A stretch of DNA of 26,074 nucleotides from JAYWGN01 sp043778255 (lineage in GTDB: Bacteria; Bacteroidota; Bacteroidia; Chitinophagales; Chitinophagaceae). Where the stretch lies: assembly GCA_043778255.1 (NCBI GenBank), contig JAYWGN010000043.1, positions 1 to 26,074 on the forward strand, written 5' to 3'. Of the stretch, positions 15,480 through 23,900 are shown one piece after another. Position 1 is the stretch's first letter. Every line of letters begins with the position of its first letter. Under the pieces are notes generated by a model, which searched no databases, was not told where the DNA came from, and saw only the letters and a program-made list of their open reading frames with translations. The position numbers were made by a program, and so were the translations under genes.

Positions 15480-15869
15480 TTAACGTTTGCTAAACTGGAA
15501 GCTTCTACGGGCTTTCTTATGTCCAAACATTTTACGTTGTACGCCACGTGGATCTCTTTTAAGCAAACCTGCTGCTTTAAGTGCTGGCCTATACTCAGGG
15601 TTAAACTCTAATAAGGCTCTGCTAATTCCTAGCATTGTAGCTTCGGCTTGGCCTTTTACACCACCACCAGTTGCATTTACCTTTACATCGTATTGTGCTG
15701 GTATTTCCAGTGTTTTAAATGGTTTTTCTACTTGGTTCTGTAAGTACACAAGAGGAAAATATACCTTATAATCTTTATTATTTACAGTAATGGTACCAGT
15801 ACCTTTGCTCATAAACACTCTAGTTACGGCTTCTTTACGGCGACCAACTGCATTTTTTTGCTTTTCCAT
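15480..15869 (-). CDS. rpsI: 30S ribosomal protein S9
   Basis: The 129-residue product has the S9 signatures NAVGRRKEAVTRVF, VNATGGGVKGQAEATMLGISRALLEFNPEYRPALKAAGLLKRDPR and the C-terminal KARRSFQFSKR, whose final residues reach the P-site tRNA in S9. It follows rplM by 55 nt on the minus strand, the conserved L13-S9 pair. Length and both ends are normal. Confidence 0.97.
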   Translation of the reverse strand: MEKQKNAVGRRKEAVTRVFMSKGTGTITVNNKDYKVYFPLVYLQNQVEKPFKTLEIPAQYDVKVNATGGGVKGQAEATMLGISRALLEFNPEYRPALKAAGLLKRDPRGVQRKMFGHKKARRSFQFSKR

Positions 15870-15924
15870 TATTTATTATTTTATACTATGTTGCCTTTCG
15901 GCAAAAATTTTTTTTTATTATTTA

Positions 15925-16368
15925 TTAAAATTTTAACTCCTTAGGATTTTGTGCACTATGCGGATGTTCGCCACCTGCATATACAAATAATTTTTTCACC
16001 ATTTGGCGTCCTAATTTATTTTTTGGCAACATACCTTTTACTGCTCTTTCTAATATGGCATCGGGCCTACGGCCTAAAAGGCGACCTGCAGTTTCCTCTT
16101 TTTTACCGCCAGGGTAACCACTAAAGTTAATGTAGATTTTTTGCTCTAACTTATTACCTGTAAACACCACTTTCTCGGCATTTATAATAATAATATTATC
16201 ACCACAATCCACATGTGGTGTAAACGAAGGCTTATGTTTACCACGTAGCATTAAAGCTATACGGGCACACATACGACCTACGGTTTGATTGGTACCATCA
16301 ACCACGTACCAATTACGTGTTACGGTAGCCGCATTGGCATGTTTTGTTACAAAATGTAATTTGCTCAT
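15925..16368 (-). CDS. rplM: 50S ribosomal protein L13
   Basis: The 147-residue product matches L13: NWYVVDGTNQTVGRMCARIALMLRGKHKPSFTPHVDCGDNIIIINAEKVVFTGNK, then the loop YPGGKKEETAGRLLGRRPDAILERAVKGMLPKNKLGRQM and the end YAGGEHPHSAQNP. L13 is an early-assembling 23S rRNA binding protein. It is first in the minus-strand ribosomal cluster. The leader contains a possible hairpin (16413-16438); L13 genes in other bacteria are self-regulated through leader structures. Confidence 0.97.
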   Translation of the reverse strand: MSKLHFVTKHANAATVTRNWYVVDGTNQTVGRMCARIALMLRGKHKPSFTPHVDCGDNIIIINAEKVVFTGNKLEQKIYINFSGYPGGKKEETAGRLLGRRPDAILERAVKGMLPKNKLGRQMVKKLFVYAGGEHPHSAQNPKELKF

Positions 16369-16674
16369 TTTTTTAAATTTTTTTTCCGTTTTATTTTTTT
16401 TTCAAAACAGAAGGTTTAAAATATCCATAGCTAAACCATCCTTCAGCTATTTACCCACATTTTATATTTGGGAGTGTAAAAGTAAGTGTATTATTTGGGT
16501 AAAATGCCTTTTGTGCAACTATTATTTACCCAGTACTTGTATAAACCATTGATTTACAATAAAAAAATAATCATAAAAAATTAATGTGTTTACAAAAATG
16601 AAAATTAATTAATATATTTACACACATTACCAACCTTGGTATTGTTAACATCGTACTCTATACAAATCAACATC
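16369..16674. other. Divergent intergenic region between rplM and the PKD-repeat gene
   Basis: About 306 bp with poly-T runs next to rplM. A TATATTTG at 16463-16470 (+) is a full match to the -7 consensus but lies over 200 nt from the plus-strand gene. TATATTTA near 16613 is closer and has one mismatch. GGTTTA (16414-16419) and TAAACC (16432-16437) can form a hairpin in the rplM leader. No gene was seen. Confidence 0.5.
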
Positions 16675-18768
16675 ATGCAAAAAATTTTACACTTAACTTT
16701 TCTGTTTTCGCTATTGTTTATGTTTATCAATAGCAATGCACAGTTTACCACACCCGATAGCTGTGGGGCTAACTTTGCCGTAACCACCACACCCGGAGCA
16801 GTAGCACTTAGCAAAACGTTTACTGCCTTACCAGCCCATAACCATTTTAAAAAACCTACAAAAATATGCTGGACCTTTGGCGATGGTACCGATAGCTGCA
16901 TACTATATACACCCAATGTAACTAACTATAGTATTAACCATACTTATGCTAATTATGCTACATATACGGTATGTGTAAAAATATATTATGATGGTGGCTG
17001 TATAGCCGATAAATGTAACCCAGTAGCAGTACTCAACCCTACACCACCGCCAACCCCCGATAGTTGTGGTGCTAACTTTGTGGCCTCTCCCCAACTGAAC
17101 CCTGCTAACCCATTAGCAAAAACATTTACCCCTACACCTATACATAACCATTTAAAAAAACCTACAAAAATATGCTGGACATTTGGCGATGGTACCGATA
17201 GCTGTGTGTTGTACAATTCAACTGCATCAAACTACAATATTAACCATACTTATACCAACTATGCAACTTATACTGTATGTGTAAAAATATATTACGACGG
17301 TGGCTGCATAGCCGATAAATGCAACCCAGTAGCAGTACTTAACCCTACACCACCGCCAACCCCCGATAGTTGTGGTGCTAACTTTGTGGTTACCCAATTA
17401 ACTGCTACCAACTTTTTAAACAAAACATTTACAGCTTTACCCTCACACAATCATTACAAAAAACCTACTCAAATTTGTTGGACATTTGGCGATGGCACAC
17501 CCGATAGTTGTATTACTTATACACCCAACGCTACCAATTATACCATTAACCATACATTTGCCAATTATGGTACTTACACAGTATGTGTAAAAATAACTTA
17601 CGATGGTGGTTGCTTTAGTTACAAATGTAACCCTGTAGTAGTACTTAACCCAATACCACCACCAACCCCCGATACTTGTGCAGCTAACTTTGTAGTAGTT
17701 GGTACAGGTACTAATAGCGGATTAAATAAATACTTTAATGCTTTACCACAACATAATAACAATAAAAAACCAACTAAAATATGTTGGACGTTTGGCGACG
17801 GTGCCGATACTTGTATTAACTACACCACTTTATTAACACAATACCCTGTATACCACCATTACAACAACTATGGTACTTACACCGTATGTGTAAAAATATA
17901 TTATGACGGTGGCTGTATAGCCGATAAATGTAACCCAGTAGTAGTACTTAACCCCACACCACCACCTACCCCCGATAGTTGCAAGGCTAACTTTGTACTA
18001 CTTAATACACCAACTAGTGGCATACTCAACCGTTACTTTAATGCGTTGCCTTACCATAACCACGGCAAAATACCAACAAAAATATGTTGGACATTTGGAG
18101 ATGGTACTGATACATGTATTACTTACACCACTGCACAACCACAATACCCTGTGTACCACCATTACAACAACTTTGGTACTTACACCGTATGTGTAAAAAT
18201 ATACTATGACGGTGGCTGTATAGCCGATAAATGCAATGCTTATGTATTTACACCAAACACAGCACCTTGCGAAGCCAACTTTACCGATAGTATGATGAGT
18301 GCCTTTAAAGTTAAATATAAAGGCAACTCCAGCAGCAACAGTACCAACCCTGTAACTGCCTGGCAGTGGACATTTGGCGATGGCACTACAGCCACAGGGC
18401 AAAATGTAATACACGAATATGCAGCACCAGGCAACTATACCGTATGCTTAAAAATAACAACGGCAAATGGCTGCCAATTTACACGATGCAAACAAAAAAT
18501 AATAACCGCCAATACCATACAAATATTACACTTAGCACCCAACCCTGTACATACAGTATTGTACGTAACCTACTACTCATTTGCTAATGAGTTGGCACAA
18601 GTTAAAATATTTAATACCTATGGCGTACTCGTAAAAAGTTTTACAAGATATATGAATATTGGCTACAATAACTTTAGTACCGATTGCAGTACACTGCCAA
18701 TAGGCATATACTCATTGGTAATACAAACACCAACTACTTTGGTAAGTGGTGCATTTTACAAAAACTAA
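16675..18768 (+). CDS. Secreted PKD-repeat protein with T9SS C-terminal sorting domain
   Basis: I chose the ATG at 16675 because it opens directly into a signal peptide (MQKILHLTFLFSLLFMFINSNA/Q). The 697-residue product holds five near-identical PKD-like repeats of about 101-102 residues. Each has CWTFGDG, TYTVCVK and DGGC motifs and a linker VLNPTPPPTPDSC. A more ordinary sixth PKD domain follows (AWQWTFGDGTTATGQ). Each of the five repeats carries six cysteines in fixed positions. The C-terminal about 80 residues (LAPNPVHTVLYV...VKIFNTYGVLVKSF...LPIGIYSLVIQT) form a type A T9SS sorting domain. It is probably a surface or secreted adhesion or structural protein; no enzyme domain is seen. A terminator follows. 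Confidence 0.88.
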   Translation: MQKILHLTFLFSLLFMFINSNAQFTTPDSCGANFAVTTTPGAVALSKTFTALPAHNHFKKPTKICWTFGDGTDSCILYTPNVTNYSINHTYANYATYTVCVKIYYDGGCIADKCNPVAVLNPTPPPTPDSCGANFVASPQLNPANPLAKTFTPTPIHNHLKKPTKICWTFGDGTDSCVLYNSTASNYNINHTYTNYATYTVCVKIYYDGGCIADKCNPVAVLNPTPPPTPDSCGANFVVTQLTATNFLNKTFTALPSHNHYKKPTQICWTFGDGTPDSCITYTPNATNYTINHTFANYGTYTVCVKITYDGGCFSYKCNPVVVLNPIPPPTPDTCAANFVVVGTGTNSGLNKYFNALPQHNNNKKPTKICWTFGDGADTCINYTTLLTQYPVYHHYNNYGTYTVCVKIYYDGGCIADKCNPVVVLNPTPPPTPDSCKANFVLLNTPTSGILNRYFNALPYHNHGKIPTKICWTFGDGTDTCITYTTAQPQYPVYHHYNNFGTYTVCVKIYYDGGCIADKCNAYVFTPNTAPCEANFTDSMMSAFKVKYKGNSSSNSTNPVTAWQWTFGDGTTATGQNVIHEYAAPGNYTVCLKITTANGCQFTRCKQKIITANTIQILHLAPNPVHTVLYVTYYSFANELAQVKIFNTYGVLVKSFTRYMNIGYNNFSTDCSTLPIGIYSLVIQTPTTLVSGAFYKN
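16756..18276 (+). repeat. Five tandem ~305-bp repeats within the PKD-repeat gene
   Basis: The GATAG/GATAC codons of the P-D-[ST]-C element occur at 16756, 17059, 17365, 17671 and 17974, i.e. periods of 303, 306, 306 and 303 bp. Long segments are almost identical in DNA, especially around AAAATATATTATGA and the proline linker, pointing to recent duplication or gene conversion. Confidence 0.93.
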
Positions 18769-18799
18769 TAGTTTAGTTTCAAGTTTTACATATAAAGGG

Positions 18800-18834
18800 A
18801 AAACTACTGCTGTAATATGGAGTAGTTTTTTTTT
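18800..18834 (+). terminator. Intrinsic terminator after the PKD-repeat gene
   Basis: AAAACTACT (18800-18808) pairs with AGTAGTTTT (18821-18829) around a 12-nt loop, followed by T to 18834. It lies between two converging genes; the minus-strand T-run is only four. Confidence 0.85.
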
Positions 18835-18852
18835 GTTATTCACTATCCCCTT

Positions 18853-19284
18853 TTATTTTTTAAAAATATTAAGCAAGGTTTCTTTTTCTAAGCCTTCCAT
18901 ATCGCTTAGTTCAAGCTCAACGGCTTTGGTGCTTATAAATATTTCTACTAGTGAAAATAGTAATGAAATAATTAAACAAATAAGACTAATACCAAATAGG
19001 GCAAGAGCAGTTTCCTTTAGGTTTTTTATAGTAAAATACATACAGAACATACACCCCAAAAAACTACTTACCGCTAAGGCTTGCATGTACCGTATTAAAT
19101 TTAAACGTTTACGTAAGTTTTTTATTTGCTTAAATATTATATCCTTATTAGTGGCTTTTGCATAATCGTCGTGTAGGCTACGTACCCTATTGGCAATGGC
19201 AAAAAAACGGTTGGTGTATGCCAACATCATTAAACTAATTGCAGGGAATAAAAGTGCTGGGGTATTAATTGTCATTTCTAACAT
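18853..19284 (-). CDS. DUF2721 family membrane protein
   Basis: The 143-residue product opens with TPALLFPAISLMMLAYTNRFFAIANRVRSLHDDY, the signature of the DUF2721 family. Three hydrophobic segments are seen, at about residues 8-30, 66-86 and 90-114, with a basic amphipathic stretch between the first two (FKQIKNLRKRLNLIRY). It is therefore an inner-membrane protein. The biochemical role of the family is unknown. It is transcribed alone, convergent with the PKD-repeat gene and divergent from the lipoprotein gene. A second possible start is the ATG at 19275. Confidence 0.82.
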   Translation of the reverse strand: MLEMTINTPALLFPAISLMMLAYTNRFFAIANRVRSLHDDYAKATNKDIIFKQIKNLRKRLNLIRYMQALAVSSFLGCMFCMYFTIKNLKETALALFGISLICLIISLLFSLVEIFISTKAVELELSDMEGLEKETLLNIFKK

Positions 19285-19370
19285 GGTATAAAGGTACTAT
19301 GCAAATAGAATTGGGTTAGTTTTTTTTACCCAAAAAAAATAATGTATATTTATGCTTACAAACAATAAAA

Positions 19371-19955
19371 ATGAAAAAATATATAACCTTAATAACCCTA
19401 CTAACTATACTTATAATAAGTTGTAAAAAAGGTGGGGATACCACACCACCGCCACCACCCCCACCTACCGACCCTTGCTTAGGTGTAACCACAAGTGTAG
19501 CCCTAACTAAGGTAGATGCTATAACGGGGCAAACCAATGGCTCCGTAACTGTAACTAGCCCTGTAGGTAGCGGTATTACGTATAGTATTGATGGCACTTT
19601 GTTTCAATCATCAACCAACTTTAACAGCTTAGGTGCTGGTACATACACCATTACTGTAAAAACAGCCGCTGGCTGCAAAGGCACTGCTACAGCCACTATA
19701 ACGGGCTATGGCCCTAAATATTACTTGGTAAAAAACATAATATTGGGCTACTGTGGCCCTTGCCACCTTAATGGTGGTATGAGTGGTGGCCGAAACTATG
19801 ACACCGATGCTAGTATAGTAGCCAATTGGGATAGAATAAAAGCTAGAGCAGTGGACAATATACCTAGTGTGATGCCACAAAGTGGCCCACTAACTATGGC
19901 CGACAAAGCTAAAATTACCGATTGGGTAAATGCTGGCCATACTACATCAAATTAA
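19371..19955 (+). CDS. Lipoprotein with SprB-like repeat and cytochrome c-type heme motif
   Basis: The 194-residue product has a lipoprotein signal with lipobox IISC at Cys18, then a proline-rich spacer (TTPPPPPPPTDP). Residues about 40-112 resemble a SprB-type repeat (ITGQTNGSVTVTSPVGSGITYSIDG...LGAGTYTITVKTAAGC). The C-terminal part has one CxxCH heme-binding motif, Cys128-Gly-Pro-Cys131-His132, followed by MPQSG (Met168) as possible axial ligand and MADKAKITDWVNAG. This looks like a c-type cytochrome domain tethered to a membrane face. Only one heme site is present; the electron partner is unknown. It overlaps the transketolase gene tail-to-tail by 4 nt. Confidence 0.8.
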   Translation: MKKYITLITLLTILIISCKKGGDTTPPPPPPPTDPCLGVTTSVALTKVDAITGQTNGSVTVTSPVGSGITYSIDGTLFQSSTNFNSLGAGTYTITVKTAAGCKGTATATITGYGPKYYLVKNIILGYCGPCHLNGGMSGGRNYDTDASIVANWDRIKARAVDNIPSVMPQSGPLTMADKAKITDWVNAGHTTSN

Positions 19956-20788
19956 TAATCGGCTAGTGTGGAGGGCAGTTCGCTGAGGGCTTGGGCTAAC
20001 TGTGCATCGTTAGGTGCTATGCCGTGCCACTCATGTGTACCCTGCATAAAGCTAATGCCACTACCCATTTCGGTTTTCATAAGTATTACTATGGGCTTGC
20101 CCTTACCTACAAAACTTTTGGCGGTAGCCAAAGCTGCTAGTACTGCATCCATATTATTGCCATTGGCCAATTCCACCACCTGCCAATCAAATGCTTCAAA
20201 CTTAGCTTTAAGGTTGCCGAGGTTCATTACCTTGGCTGTTGGGCCGTCTATTTGTTGGCCGTTCCAATCTACAGTGGCTATATAATTATCTAACTTATGG
20301 TGTGCTGCAAACAATACGGCTTCCCATATTTGACCCTCTTGCAGTTCGCCATCGCCGTGGAGGCTATATACAATATTGGTATCGTTATTAAGCATTTTGG
20401 CGTAAGCCGCACCAGCTGCTACACTCATACCTTGCCCTAACGACCCCGAGGCTATACGTATACCGGGCAAATGCTCATGTGTGGTAGGATGCCCTTGCAG
20501 CCTAGTGTTGAGCTTACGAAAGGTAGCCAACTCCGCCACATTAAAGTAACCACTACGAGCCAAAGCTGCATAATATACTGGCGATATATGGCCGTTGCTG
20601 AGGAAAAATAAATCTTCGTTAGTGCCATCCATATTAAAGTTGGTATGGTGCTGCATAACCTCAAAGTATAGTGCCGTTATAAAATCGGTACAGCCAAGGC
20701 TACCACCAGGATGCCCACTTTGTGCACCGTGTACCATTCGTACTATATCTCTCCTAATTTGTGTTGCAGTTTGTTGTAAAGTTGCCAT
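19952..20788 (-). CDS. Transketolase, N-terminal (TPP-binding) subunit
   Basis: The ATG at 20788 gives a 278-residue product with SGHPGGSLGCTDFITALYF, SNGHISPVYYAALA, RIASGSLGQGMSVAAGAAYA and the thiamine-diphosphate motif GDGELQEGQIWEA followed by DWNGQQIDGPT. This is only the N-terminal half of transketolase, as in the two-gene form found in many bacteria. The C-terminal subunit usually lies directly downstream but is not found here. The enzyme moves two-carbon units between sugar phosphates in the pentose phosphate pathway. The in-frame TTG at 20797 lies inside the putative -7 box, so I reject it as start. The mRNA leader may be nearly absent. Confidence 0.93.
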   Translation of the reverse strand: MATLQQTATQIRRDIVRMVHGAQSGHPGGSLGCTDFITALYFEVMQHHTNFNMDGTNEDLFFLSNGHISPVYYAALARSGYFNVAELATFRKLNTRLQGHPTTHEHLPGIRIASGSLGQGMSVAAGAAYAKMLNNDTNIVYSLHGDGELQEGQIWEAVLFAAHHKLDNYIATVDWNGQQIDGPTAKVMNLGNLKAKFEAFDWQVVELANGNNMDAVLAALATAKSFVGKGKPIVILMKTEMGSGISFMQGTHEWHGIAPNDAQLAQALSELPSTLADY

Positions 20789-20794
20789 AGGTTG

Positions 20795-20802
20795 CAAAAA
20801 TA
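20795..20802 (-). promoter_or_regulatory. Putative -7 element TATTTTTG of the transketolase gene
   Basis: On the minus strand TATTTTTG (20802-20795) fits TAnnTTTG and ends only 7 nt before the ATG. Transcription would begin close to the start codon. No clear -33 TTG was found. Confidence 0.45.
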
Positions 20803-20856
20803 AAACTTAATAATTAAATGAAAGGGAGAAAGTAGGGAGGGGGAATAAGTACCCCT

Positions 20857-20941
20857 AAAAAAAAGAAACCCCACAGAGCGTAAACGATGCAGGGTTTAAG
20901 AAAAATCTTCGGCTTATAGCCTTATTGTGATAAGCTTTCAA
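20857..20941 (-). ncRNA. tracrRNA of the type II-C CRISPR-Cas system
   Basis: Read on the minus strand in order: an anti-repeat TTTGAAAGCTTATCACAAT (20942-20924); then AAGGCT-ATA-AGCC, the nexus-like hairpin (20921-20911); a small AAGA/TCTT hairpin; then an intrinsic terminator, AAACCC (20897-20892) pairing with GGGTTT (20871-20866), followed by C and eight T (20864-20857). The segments ACAATAAGGC and ACGCTCTG also occur, as I recall, in the Neisseria meningitidis tracrRNA at corresponding places. A TATATTTG -7 box (20952-20945) lies just upstream, so transcription should start near 20938-20942. It is divergent from cas9 and pairs with crRNA repeats to form the guide for Cas9. Ends are predicted, not measured. 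Confidence 0.85.
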
Positions 20942-20944
20942 AGT

Positions 20945-20952
20945 CAAATATA
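20945..20952 (-). promoter_or_regulatory. -7 element TATATTTG of the tracrRNA promoter
   Basis: A full match to TAnnTTTG on the minus strand, placed 3-7 nt before the predicted tracrRNA start and 27 nt from the cas9 ATG. No clear TTG is seen at the -33 distance, so this rests on the -7 box and its position. Confidence 0.6.
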
Positions 20953-20979
20953 ATTACTATTTTTATATAAATAACTATT

Positions 20980-23900
20980 ATGGAAAAAATATTAGGAATT
21001 GACTTAGGAACAAACTCAATTGGTTGGGCAATTAGACTTGTAAATAATGAATTAGAAAATCAAATAATTGATAAAGGTGTATTAACATTTGATAAAGGTG
21101 TAGCAGAAGAAAAAAACATTGAAAGCCCTATGGTACAAAAACGTACTGAGGCAAGAGGTAAACGTAGAAACTACCAAGCAGAAAAATATAGAAAATGGGA
21201 ATTGCTAAAATGTTTGATTAATGAAAAAATGTGCCCATTATCTATTGAAGAATTAGATGAATGGAGAGAATACAAAAAAGGTGTTGGCAGAAAATACCCA
21301 CAACGTAAAGAATTTATAGATTGGTTAAGGTTTGACTTTGATGGGGATGGAAAACCTGATTTTGAAAGATTAGGTTATAGCAAACATGAAAGTTATTATT
21401 TGTTTAGAGAGCTTATAATTGATGAAAGCAAAGTAGAAATATTTAAACAAGAGCCGCACATTATTGGCAGAGTGCTATACCAAATGGTACAACGTAGAGG
21501 GTATAATGATGGTGATAATATTGAAGAAGAAGAAAAGAAGTTAACAAAATTAAAAGAAGAAGACAAAAATAAAATTCAGCCATTCATTAATAAGTACAAA
21601 ACATTAGGTGCTGCATTATACAACATTCAAAAAGAGCAGAATGTACGAATAAGAAAGCGTTACAATTTAAGAAGCGATTTTAAAAAAGAGATTGAAGAAA
21701 TATGCCGTGTACAAGGCTTACAACATTTGCTTAAACCAATATGTTCAGCTATTATTTGGCAACGTCCTTTACGGAGCCAAAAGGGATTAGTAGGTGTTTG
21801 TACATTTGAACAAAATAAAAGAAGGTGCCCAATAAGCCACCCATTATATGAAGAGTATAAAACTTGGGTATTTATAAATAACCTTAAAATAAGACCGATT
21901 ATTGAAAATGAGATTGCAATAAATAAAATAACAAAAGAGGAAGCATTAACCAATTTTGTATATCCCCAGTTTTTTAAAGCCGCACCTGATTTTAAACTAA
22001 CCAGTATAATAAAAGAGTTAACAAAAGTTGGATTTGAAATAACTGCTCGATTCCCAAAAGATACTAATGTAAACAGTTTATCATTTTTGTATAAAATGAA
22101 AGACATCTTTGGTGATGATTGGGGATTAAAAACTAGCTGGGAGAATTTGCAAAAAGGAAGCCCCAAAAATGTAAAATATGATATTGAAGATTTATGGCAT
22201 TTGCATTTTACAAAAAAAGATAATAAAGAAACTGGCGAAACAGCGTTTGAATACTTAAAAAGATTTGCTACACAGAAATTAAACCTTGACTTAGAAAAAG
22301 CAGAAAAATTTGCTAAAATAAGAATACAACAAGGCTATGCTACACTTAGTGTAAATGCAATAAAAAAAATATTACCCTACATACAAAAAGGTATGTTATA
22401 TAGCGAAGCAATTTACTTAGCAAATTTGCCAAAAGTAATGGGAGTAAGTAGTGTAACTGAAGATATTGTTGTTCATTTTAAAGAACAAATAGAAAAAATA
22501 ATAACGCAAAACAGTTTTGAAAAAAAGTGCATTCAAGTTATTAATGAACTAATAAACGACCAATTAAATGCAAAGCAAAGTGAACGATTTGGCATGGATG
22601 AAAATTATAAGCTAGACCAAGACGATTATAATGATATAGAAAAGAAAATTAAAGAAGTTTTTGGGGTAAAGAGTTGGGAGGATAAAAATAAGGACGAAAA
22701 GAAAAATGCAATCGATTTTATTACAGAAAAATACTTAGCCTTTTTGCAAAAGAAAATTAATACTAAAGGAGCTTACGAAAAAACAGAAAGGTTGCACAAT
22801 AAAATTTTTGATTGGATAAAAGATACTTATGGAGTCCCCGAAGAAAATATAAAATATTTATGGCACCCTTCGGAGCAAGAAACCTACAAAAAAGCAATTG
22901 AAAAAGATGGCAAGCTTTACCTAGGTAGCCCTGAGCCTATAAGCAAAGGGTTTAAAAACCCAATGGCGTTAAAAACTTTGCACAAACTAAAACGATTAAT
23001 AAACTATTTAATTGAAGTGGGCAAAATTGATGCTGATACAAGAGTTGTAATTGAAATAGCAAGAGAATTGAACGATGCTAACAAAAGAAAAGCTTATGAG
23101 AATTGGCAAAAAAATAGAGAAGCAGAAAATAAAATATATACAGCACAAATTGAAGAAATAAATGCCACTTACAGCACAAATTACAATGTAAAAGACAAAG
23201 CCCTTATTGATAAAATAAGACTATGGGAAGAACAAAAAAGAGTATGTATATATACAGGTAAAACAATAAACCTGACCGAAGTATTGAATGGTACAAAGTA
23301 TGATTATGAACATACCATACCTGCAAGTATGAGTTTTGATAATGAAATGAAGAACTTAACTATTGCTGACAAAACATATAACCAACAAATAAAACAAAAA
23401 AGATTACCAACCGAGTGTGCCAATTATAATGAAGCAATAACTATAGATGGTATACTGTACCCAGCAATAATAGATAGCATGCAAACAATGTTTGGCAAAA
23501 TGACAGAAGTAGATGTTAATGATAAGCGTAAAATTATAACACTAAGAAAATTTGAAAAAATAGAACGGCTAGAAAAAGATTTGCAAGAATGGAAAGCCAA
23601 AACATCGGACGATAAGCAAATAAAAGATAACATAGTAGTAAGAAGACACCAAATAAGGATGGAATTAGAATATTGGCGTAGTAAACTACAAAGCTTTACC
23701 ATAAATGAATACAAAGCAGGTTGGCGAAATAGCCAACTACGAGATACCCAAACCATTACTAAATATGCCTTACCCTATTTAAAAACTGTATTTGCAAAAG
23801 TAGAAGTACAAAAAGGCAATATAACAGCAGATTTTAGAAAGATATACGAAGTACAACCACGGTTTGAGAAAAAGGATAGAACCAAGCACAGCCACCATGC

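Noticed and set aside
16756..18276. Repeats that might suggest a CRISPR array
   Set aside because: The period is about 305 bp, in frame, with protein-conserving changes; these are coding PKD repeats.
20924..20950. Plus-strand degenerate CRISPR repeat before cas9
   Set aside because: There is only one copy, and it is followed on the minus strand by nexus and terminator elements, so it is the anti-repeat of the tracrRNA.
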